Source: Narthecium ossifragum (taxonomy: Eukaryota; Streptophyta; Magnoliopsida; Dioscoreales; Nartheciaceae). Taken from it: a stretch of DNA of 64,000 bases. Position 1 is the first letter of the stretch; each line of letters starts with the position of its first letter. The DNA is taken from positions 21,318,492 through 21,382,491 of the forward strand of contig OY986971.1 in the NCBI GenBank assembly GCA_963920575.1. The letters are read 5' to 3'. The translations under genes and the position numbers were made by a program. Positions 55,303-64,000 of this stretch are shown piece after piece. The notes under the pieces are model-generated. The model made no database searches and was not told where the DNA came from. It saw nothing but the letters and a program-made list of their open reading frames with translations.

Positions 55303-56029
55303 CGCCACGATGAGGTTTACTCCCACGACTGGAAGCAGACTGACTAGAATTGTAGCTAGCGGTGAAGGCAGAAACATGACCAGCAGGCAGTTCCAGAGAT
55401 TTGACAAAAATATTATAACTTTCAGCTTTAGGAATAAGATCTTTGAAGCTTGGTAGTGGAGATAAGGAAAGTTGCGTTGTGGAGAACGAAGAGAACTCTG
55501 CACGGAGGCCACACAGGTACCAATGAACTTTGTCGGTGTCATCAACAGGAAAGCCCATTGCAGCAAGTTGATCACAAAGAGACTTAAAAGCCCATGAATA
55601 CTCACAAATAATGCGAGAGCCTTTCTTCATAAGCTGAAGATCATCCTTGAGGCAGAGTTCACAAGTCTTGGACTTGTAGCTGAAGGAGGTCTTAAGAGCA
55701 GACCAAACATCACAAGATGAAGTTAAGCCAACAACCTCAGACATCGCTTCCTCGGTTAAGGAAGAGAGAAATGAACTAAGAACAAGTTGGTCATTCTTCA
55801 GCCATTCAAGAAACTTGGGGTTAGGAGCAGAGACACTATTCTTTGTTTGACTAGCACGAGGCATGGCATAAGAGCCATCCACATAGCCGTAAAGGCCTTG
55901 AGATTGCAGTAGCGGAATGACTTGGCTTCCCCAGAGAAGAAAGTTGGTCGAAGCAAGCTTAATTGAGAGCAGGTGGACCATTGTGTTGAAAGTGAGAGGA
56001 GAAGAATAAGAGTTGCTGCTGGAGGCCAT
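55303..56029 (-). pseudogene. Ty1/copia gag, copy B
   Basis: Copy B of 10645-11371, with the same protein and the same interruption by a solo LTR. Confidence 0.9.
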
Positions 56030-56068
56030 GGATTGATGGAGATTAATTTGCAGAAGCCTCTCATACCA

Positions 56069-56120
56069 TGACAATAATGGTTTGAGATGAAAACCACTCC
56101 TTGATTATGCAAGTGGTGAT
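56069..56120 (-). mobile_element. Copia 5' LTR, part 1, copy B
   Basis: Copy B of 11411-11462. The continuation beyond the LINE lies past the right end of the window. Confidence 0.88.
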
Positions 56121-56195
56121 TTTTTTATTATTATTAGTTGAGCCAAAAGGCTAGGTAACGGTTACAAGGGAAAAATAAAAAAAACTGAACAATGA

Positions 56196-57078
56196 CTAGA
56201 AAGGAAAGTCTTGAGGCACCTTAGATTCTTGAGCAAAGACCCAGTGTTTAGACCACCCACGGGCTCTCTCAAGCCCAGCTAGCATATCCGATTGCCCCAC
56301 AAGGTCTTGATGCACGGATCTAAAGATGGATATAACAAAACGAGCTGAAAGTGCACAAATCTCGCTCAAAAAACCACAAAGCTGAGTAGGCCAGGAGAAC
56401 CGACCATTTAAGCATCTAACCAAAAATGAAGCATCAGACTCCACTAGTATCCTAGAACACCTTTGTACACATGCAAGCTGAAGAGCCCTGCGGATGGAAA
56501 AAAGTTCTGCTTCTTCAATGGAATTCACCACCACTGGTTCAGATGCCGCCACCCAAATAGTCCCATCCTTTCGCTTAAGCACCACTCACACCCCAGCATG
56601 CTGATTGGAAGCAAGAAAGGAAGTATCGGATTGAGCAAGACATACATGATTATCAATTAAAGAAGCATCAGCCCGCACCAAAAATGGATTTTGGCTTCCT
56701 GTGCAGGTCGAGAATTCAATAGCCAAGCGTTTCACCCTTAAAAAAAGAACCGTTGCATCAACCCTCACTCCATCAAAAATGGCAGCATTTCTAGCTTTCC
56801 AAATAGCCCACAGGGCAAAACCAACAATAGTTTTGAGGCATCTAACATCATCCACAGAAGAAGAGCGCATCAACAAGGTCAAAAGATCGTCAAAGAAGAA
56901 CTGAGAAAGAACAGGAAATAAAAAAAACCAAACCTAGCGAGCAACAGGGCAATCAAAAAATAAGTGAAAGATGGACTCTGGAAGAAGCTTGCACAGAGGG
57001 CAAACATCTTCAGCTATGGAACCAAACTGCCAATGCACATTGATATGACTTGAAAAGTGTCGTTCCTTAACAAGTCTA
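56196..57078 (-). pseudogene. LINE ORF2 C-terminus: zinc finger and RNase H, copy B
   Basis: As in copy A but without the extra stop: ALQLACVQR is readable here because position 56480 is G. One conservative change (Ile for Val in S-A-R-F-V/I). The shared TAG and TGA remain. Confidence 0.88.
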
Positions 57079-57080
57079 CT

Positions 57081-58806
57081 CAAAATTATAATTTTATAAT
57101 CAAACTACTAACTAACTACTTTAGGGGTAGTGAGTAGTGAGTCCGAGTCGAATCCACAGGGAATGCATAGGAAAATAATTAAACTACTAAACTCAATCGA
57201 AGTATTCCTACCAATAAGTTGATAAAAGATCCAGGATTGAAATTAAACTAAGTTTATACTAAATGATTAATAAATACGAGAAAAGGTACCAGGGAATTCT
57301 TAATCAATAACCAGGATTCTATTAGGTCTTCCTAAGATCAGGGCATGTAATCACGATGACTGGCTTTCTAATAGTTGATAAGTGAATGGCTAGTTCTCCT
57401 TATCACTCAACAAGTTCTGGTTAGGATTCCTTGTTGGCAAGAACAATTACCTAAAGAATCAGTGACCGAATAATTAGTTATGTTCACTACTAATGAACCC
57501 TCTTATTAGGATGAATTCATCGTAAGTAATAGTACGGATATGGATTTACGTGTGAGATCGAGATGGGTTAGCATCTCGATAGCCAAATCTACAAAAGTAA
57601 GATGCATGAAGGATTAGGGATAGAACGTAGTGGGACTAGCACTACTATAGTGGGACTAGCACTATACAATCCCTAATCACGAAGAAGATTTCATCTGAGA
57701 TACCATGGGACTAGTATGGTCCTCTTATTTAGATGAATCTAATCCAAGCCCTAGCGTACACAAGCTCCGGAATCAAGTGCAAACAAGAACAATCCATACA
57801 TCCAGCAAAAAATCGACACTAAGGCTATAAAAGAAATAGAAATCAATCCATACAAGCCAATCAATAATGTATACAAGCCCTAGATCTAAGAAATCCCTAA
57901 TAGAAACCCTAGTTACATCATAAGAATCCCATGGTAAAAAGTTTAGCTACTCATCTTTAGGAAAGAGATCCGTCGATGAAGGTTGTCACCACGCCACGCT
58001 CCACCCATGGATCTTCCCCCAAAGATCTAACCTAACTTATGTAAAAGAAGGAAGAAAAAGAACCAAGAAGGCTCAGCCAAAAGGCCAAGGAAGAGCCCCC
58101 AAAAAACCCTAAAAGATGCCTATTTATAGCCTTAAGTGTCTCCATCCTTGGATTAGATCTAAACCGCTGATTTTCTTTACTGGGAAGGTAGGATCGATCC
58201 CTCCAGGGGTATAGGATCGATCCTTTACATTAAAATCTTCAATTTCTGACTACGCCTGAGTCGAATCGATACTACCAGGGGTGTCGGATCGATCCTATTA
58301 GGGGTGTCGGATCGGTCCTACTCAGTAGGATCAATAGTAGGATCGATCCTACTGTGAACAGCTGAAAAGTATGCGTTCTGTCAGGTTCCTGCATAAACGG
58401 ATCAATCTTCTATGGGTGTAGGATCGATCTGACTTTCCAGAGTATCCACTGTTTTGCCATCTAGACTGCACCATCGGTACTAAAATTGCCATAACTTCCT
58501 CTAGAAAACTCGAAATCACGAACCGTAAAATTCTCCCGAAACTAGACTTCAAGAGCTTTCCAACTATATATGGAATATCATCTGGTTCTTCCTAAGAAGG
58601 TACAGTGTAATCTTAAAAGATGGCCCACCTTTGCTCCTTTAACTTCGCAGGTTCTTTATTTGTTCGTTTTAGCACCAAACATGATCTAATCTTCATTGAA
58701 AGCTCTTATACCTGAAATACATCATAGACTATCAAAATAATATTGCTCGAAGACTAACAAGACCTCGTTAAAAGGGTGATTTGTGCACTTTTCAAGTCTT
58801 ATCACA
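57081..58806 (-). mobile_element. 3' LTR of the Tat-like element, copy B
   Basis: Copy B of 12423-14148, including the GATCGATC cluster and TATA box. Confidence 0.82.
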
Positions 58807-59476
58807 CCCCCCAACTTGATCTTTGCTAGTCCTCGAGCAAAGCAAACAAAATTAAAACTAAAGCAGTAAATCTAGCTAGCCATTTTCCTAGGTCTCACGA
58901 TTACACTTAGCATGTGTAACAAGCCTTTAAACCCCCGGGTGGCCCCAGTGGAAGAGTTATAGTCTCCTGAGGGTTTCCAGCGATGATACCCACAAACATC
59001 TATACATCCCCTTTAACATGTCATCAGAACTCCATTATAATACTCATTAATTCCAATGCATCAACCAGAAATAATATCCATGTATATATTCTTTAATTCA
59101 TATTCACATAAAAGTAGAGCAAATCAAAACATGTCATAGCACAGTTCAAATACTTCAATATATTTAATCATGATTTAGAAATAACTTTGACTCTTCAGTG
59201 TGTGAATAATGTTCCACATGCATCGGAATATCTATTATATCCAAACATTCAACCATTTAAGATTACAATCGTAAGTAAGCACATATTTTCCACTATCACA
59301 TAACAATAACTGTTTCTTTTTTTTTCTTTTGTTTTTCAGAAGGAAAATCACCCATTTTACACGAACAACATGCTGATCAGGCACATTACCCAGTTACTAA
59401 GATGAAATCCTATTTTTTTTTTTCATTGATAAGGACTTTCAACCGTTTTACGCGAACCCCATGCTGATCAAGCACC
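58807..59476 (-). mobile_element. Polypurine tract and 3' interior of the Tat-like element, copy B
   Basis: Copy B of 14149-14818. Confidence 0.65.
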
Positions 59477-59481
59477 CTGCC

Positions 59482-61904
59482 TGTCGCGCCCCGACCCGCG
59501 AAAGCCCAACCGGGCCAGGCGACGCGAACCGAAACCTAACAAACCGCGGAAAACAAAGCTGGCGAGGGTTCTCTCTAATCTATTGGTCTCCCTAACAGTT
59601 CACCAAAAGCATCCCCCAATTAAAAGATACAATAATTTAACAACATCGAACCACAGATTTACGAACTCAAAAGGTTTAATATACATATCCTCGGAGAGGG
59701 GGGGGGGAGTTCAAATACAACATTACTCCCGTAGGAGACTATCTAACATAGGATAAAAAAACTGTAAAGGATCACCACCTCTCAGACTCCACCTGGCGCC
59801 ACCGCACCGCCAACCAACTGCCCGGTAGGGGCCAAGGAAGAAGAACTGACGCCTGCACCTGCAAAACGCAGCCCGGGTAGGAGTGAGCACTAAGCTCAGT
59901 ATGGATCTACACTACGACACACAGAAGGAAGAGGGAAACGCAACAGTATCGCCCTCAAGTAGAACCTGGGTGTATACAAGGGTGCCAAAACCCCACCGTG
60001 TGTCCCTGAGGCCCCGATCATGATCTTCCAGCCGGACTGGTCACATGTCGGGTCACACTCAGTAGCAGGAAACAACACTGCTGACTCTCAACAGGACACA
60101 GAATACTATTTGGTGGGAAAAGACACCACTGAGTTGGTAACTCTTCTACTCAAGAGTTTAAGAACGCCGGACACCGGCTACACCTCAGATCCGACTCGAG
60201 GCCGACACAACCTCTACAATCATCAAGTAACAAGTGCACCAGTCATCTAAGCCTATGATCAAGTTTGACTGGACACTACAATTCAAACCGGGTCCAAACT
60301 ACCCAACCCCGGTCCTAGGGCTAAGTCCGAGCTTCCAGCCTCAGGACGGCGACCCAAAGATCACCCACGCCCAAACCAATGCAACTAATGCACAAATCAA
60401 CAATGCATGCTATGACATACACAAATAAGAAGCAAAGTATACAACAGTATGTCGAGCATCATATAAGTCTATCGGATCGCTGCAGCGGTACTACCGACCG
60501 TTGCCAGCCGATCCGCAGCGGGTCCCGGCATTGCGACGGTACCGCGACCGTCAACCGCGGACTCCTGCAACGGGAAGCAACCCCGAAAATCGCTGATGAA
60601 CAGTAACCAATATAATATTATATCCCGAGATATAATATTATAATCAAAACACTCAAAGCCTCTACTTAGGGGCTAATTGATCCCGTCGATCCGACATCCA
60701 AACGACGTCGGATTTAAGATCCAACTTATTCACCAGTATGTGTATATACCATAATCTACATATCCAAAAATCATAATCATCGAACGGTTGGATTAACGAG
60801 AAAACACTAATCCAAATCGTTAAAAAAACTAACTTACCCATTAATTGCTGCAACGGAGCCCTCCAGCAAACAATTCATAACAATTCGTAAAAAAATTGGA
60901 AAAATATGAAATCAGTGGGGTTGGAGAGTAAACTCAAAGATCTACAACTCTTATATTCGTCACAACCCAAGATCACGTACACACCGGCCGAAAAACTCGC
61001 CGAAAGCCGGCTGTTCTTCAAGAACAGCAGAAAACCAGAAATCCGAGATTAATCATGCATAAAACCTACTCAAATCTCAACCAAATAACATGAAACTTAT
61101 ATCAGTAATTCTAATAGGCATAAGGAATCCAACAAAACAAGGATCAACAAGATCCAACGGCTAGATCTAGAGAAAACCCGAAATAAACATCAGTAGGTAT
61201 AACCCTACCTAGCTGTGCTTTCCTCGGTTGATTCCCCGCGAGTTGATCACTAACAAGCTTCCAAACTACTTCAGGGATCTTCCTCTCGTTGTCACGGATC
61301 CATCGAGCCTTAGAATGCCAAAAAGGATGGTCGGAGGAGGGAGAACGGAGGTGAGGAAGATGGCTGCCAGAAACAGGGGAAAAACAGGGCTCTCAGGAGA
61401 AGAAAGAAGGAGGAAGAAGGAGGAGAAGGAAGAAGAGAAGGGGAAGAAAAGGAGGGAAAAGGGGAAGGGAAAGCCGGGGGAAGGGGGAAAAAGTGAGGGG
61501 AGGGGAGGGAAAGTCCTTCCCCTCTGACATAAGAGAGCGACGGCCAACGGCGGCCGTCCTCGCGAAGCAGAAAAGCCACCGACGCGAGTCCGATCGGTCG
61601 CTCCAAGGAGCGATTGATCGTTCTCGCCCCGGATCAAAACCCACCGACTCGCTCACGAGTCCCACCGATCGCTCCAAAGAGCGATCGATCGCTCAAGGGT
61701 CGTCAGCTGCCCAAAGGTAAGCTTTCGCACGCCCGAGCTGGAATCTTCCGATCCCGGGTCCACGTAGCCATTCTAAACAAACACTAACACATACAAGGCC
61801 AGTGTGTGCACACGCGGGTGTGAAACAAACCAATAAGGTGTAATTTACCAAATTGCCCTTGCGGTCTACAACGAGCCACAGGGGTAGAGGGGAAGGTCCT
61901 CACA
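59482..61904 (-). mobile_element. Intact Ty3-type solo LTR, copy B
   Basis: Copy B of 14824-17246, with the same CTGCC flanks (59477-59481 and 61905-61909). Confidence 0.95.
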
Positions 61905-61909
61905 CTGCC

Positions 61910-63086
61910 CGGTTACTATGTTGAAAGCCTTACACTTGCCACACATTTATTTATTGCGAACAGAAAATTGCTTGCGATCATGTATATTCTGTGACATGAC
62001 CGAGAACTGTAGATCTATCCTAGTCTCATGCTCAGAATCTATCTTCAACTCCTAAACATGTGAAAGTGCTCAAGTGCAATAAGATCTGTCAAGTTATCCC
62101 TAAATCATGGTAAAAGTGTTAAAGTATAGAACTTATATCATGCATAGCTAAATTTACTAAATCTTATATGATATATAAATTTCTGAATAATTTATAAGAC
62201 AAATTTCTAAATCAAGCATCTTTATCAATAAGTCTTATAATTTCATTCTTCTGACATAATCCAGGGGATGTATAATAGTTGGTTATCATAAAATAAATAA
62301 ATAAATATGAATTCTTAGAATTCTACCCCCCAACTTAAATGTAATTGTCCCCAATTACATTAAGTTATAAAATAAATAAAAGAATATCGGGTAGAGATAA
62401 CCTGTAGAGGCTTCGTAAGAAAAAGTAACCTTGGTGAAAAAAATACAAATAGATTTGCGGATCAAGGTTAGTCATGAAAACCAAGTAATGTTGTGATGTC
62501 AACCTGCTGTGCATTCTATAGCATATATGCCCTGTAAAATCAGAGAAGAAATACTCCATGATTGCATTTATGGAAAGTGAAGAATAAGCAGAAAAAGAGG
62601 AGAAAAATTGGGCAGCATTTCCTCTATTTATTAAATAAGCACAAGGGTTGTACAACCTTTTCATTACATCTACATTAACAATCACCAATCCACATCCACA
62701 TTCCCATGCACATACATATTGCTCCACCATCACATTCATATCTACACTGCACACGTACACACGCAGGGCACACCCTCAAAGCCAACATCCAATGTATATA
62801 TCCACTATCAAGATGTCAAAAAGATACAAAAATGGACCAATGGAGTACAAGAAAAATTGCCCATCCTCGCAGCACAAACCAAGCAAGTCCCACCCAACCA
62901 AAAAAAATACAAAACTGACCACAAGATACAGTCTAGCTCAATAAGATCAAGGCCCCGGTACAACATGTGCCTCGGTACACGAAACCTAACAGATAAACAA
63001 TCGAACTAAGCAAGCACAAAGGCGACATGCAAACCGACAAGCTACAAGCACTGGTATCATCCCTGGGGTCCTAGCGCCGTAGAGGT
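61910..63086 (-). mobile_element. Further 3' interior of the Tat-like element, copy B
   Basis: Copy B of 17252-18428. Confidence 0.5.
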
Positions 63087-63112
63087 GGGGGGGGGGGGGG
63101 GGGGGGGGGGGG
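63087..63112 (+). repeat. Poly-G run of 26, copy B
   Basis: Counterpart of 18429-18451, three bases longer. Confidence 0.95.
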
Positions 63113-63791
63113 TTAGTATGGAACAATGGCAGTCACTGGTGGAGGAGGGTGGAGAACGCGGCGGTGGCTTTCCTTTGCCGACGAGGCCCTTGCGGATGAT
63201 GTTCTTGGCCCGAACCATAGGATCGACGGAGAAGACAATCGGGGCTAGAGAAGCTCGTCGAAGAAGATAGAACCGGCGGTGGAAAGGTGTGATGGGAATG
63301 GAGGAAAGGGATGAGGCCGGGTGAGTGGAGAAAAGGGATGGAGGATGGTCTCGGAGTGGGACGGAGATGTGCCACCCTAGTCTGGATGGCTAACCAACCG
63401 GCAGCAAACGCCGGTGAGCATCGAGCAAGGGAGGACGGCTGGACCGAAAGAAAAACAGAGCACGGCTGGAATGGACAGGAAAAATAGAGTAACGACGGTG
63501 AAGGAAGGGAAGAAAAGAAGAGACAAGGACGGGAAGGTGGGTGCCGGCCCTGGCCGCCGCGCGTCATTGGTCAAGACTCATGGCGAAAGCCATGGGTGTC
63601 GTCGGTGGCTAAGAAACAGAGGAAGCATGGATAGGAGAGGAGGAAGGGACGGAAGGGAACTTACTGGACGAGAACGGGAATGATGGCATTGGAGGCCACG
63701 CCCGGAGGAGCGTGAAGACGACGCCGGATCTCCACCCTTGAAACGGCAATGGGGCGGATAAATACCGGAGATGAAGGCGAATAGGGTTTAC
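63113..63791 (-). other. GC-rich gene-like segment of unknown origin, copy B
   Basis: Copy B of 18452-19130. A two-base difference occurs at 63286-63287 (GG for CT). Confidence 0.35.
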
Positions 63792-64000
63792 GAAGGGTGA
63801 CCCCAAGCAGGTACTTTCACCAGAAAAGCCTGTTTGAGAGACTTAACCCCTTGTTTGTGCAATGAGAGCAAAGTTGTTGAGGGGAGAGACTCCCTCCCCA
63901 CAACTGGGCCCTGAGCAGAAGAACTTGAAGTCGTAGGTGGGTAGCCCGGTCTAAAAAGGCCTTGAAGAAAAGGCCTTCGAATGGGACGTAGACATGGAGT

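Larger units (their letters stand above)
44659..64000. repeat. Large direct duplication, copy B
   Basis: Second copy of bases 1-19339, cut by the right end of the window. Element order, orientation and insertion points are identical to copy A, so all nesting predates the duplication. Because the window continues 2.6 kb to the left of this copy, the Helitron 5' end and the 3' half of the copia element are visible here but not in copy A. Confidence 0.97.
56121..64000 (-). mobile_element. Degenerate LINE with nested insertions, copy B (cut by window)
   Basis: Counterpart of 11463-19342. Starts with the A-rich 3' tail at 56121 beside the target CAAGTGGTGAT (56110-56120). The 5' side, including ORF1 and the MULE position, is beyond the window. 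Confidence 0.85.

Overview
This window is repeat-dense, non-coding plant nuclear DNA. Everything I can identify is a transposable element or a gene piece carried by one; I found no intact host gene, tRNA or rRNA. A flowering plant is certain from the element families: Ty1/copia and Ty3 LTR elements, plant-type LINE ORF1, a Helitron with CTAG 3' end, a MULE with 9-bp target duplication, and PIF/Harbinger with a Myb-like second gene. The GC-rich captured exons lean towards a monocot, with low confidence.

The dominant large-scale structure is a duplication. Bases 1-19339 (copy A) recur in direct orientation at 44659-64000 (copy B) with a period of 44,658 bp. Only about two dozen scattered substitutions and a poly-G length change (23 versus 26 G) separate them. 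Both copies run off the window, so this is either a recent tandem or segmental duplication or an assembly/haplotig artefact.

Layout. The duplicated block is a nest of elements. A minus-strand copia element (3' LTR 42063-42284, RT/RNase H 42285-43908, integrase/protease/gag 52072-56068, primer site, 5' LTR from 56069) is split by a Ty3-type LTR (43914-52071), which is itself split by a 5.8-kb Helitron (44084-49912). The copia is also split by a second solo LTR (53926-55297). In copy A its 5' LTR (11411-11462 plus 24258-24447) is split by a minus-strand LINE (11463-24257, matching 11-bp target duplications). That LINE carries an LTR plus 3' interior of another Ty3-type element (12423 to about 18000), a solo LTR inside that (14824-17246), and a MULE with long TIRs (19398-22641).

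The single-copy middle (24448-42062) holds a degenerate Ty3 pol split by a 3.77-kb gag-only copia-type element (25877-29642), a Tourist MITE (31577-31776), a PIF/Harbinger transposase relic plus its Myb-like gene (33642-36070), two more solo LTRs (36395-37969 and 38270-40620), an RNase H1 N-terminal-domain exon interrupted by the second of them, and a hairpin MITE (about 40712-41085).

Two observations stand out besides the duplication. Clusters of TCGA-core palindromes (GGATCGATCC or GGTCGACC type) sit just upstream of the presumed TATA box in LTRs of three unrelated families, resembling repeated promoter elements. The Helitron and the MULE both carry exon-like gene pieces. No CRISPR, operon or prokaryotic system is present.
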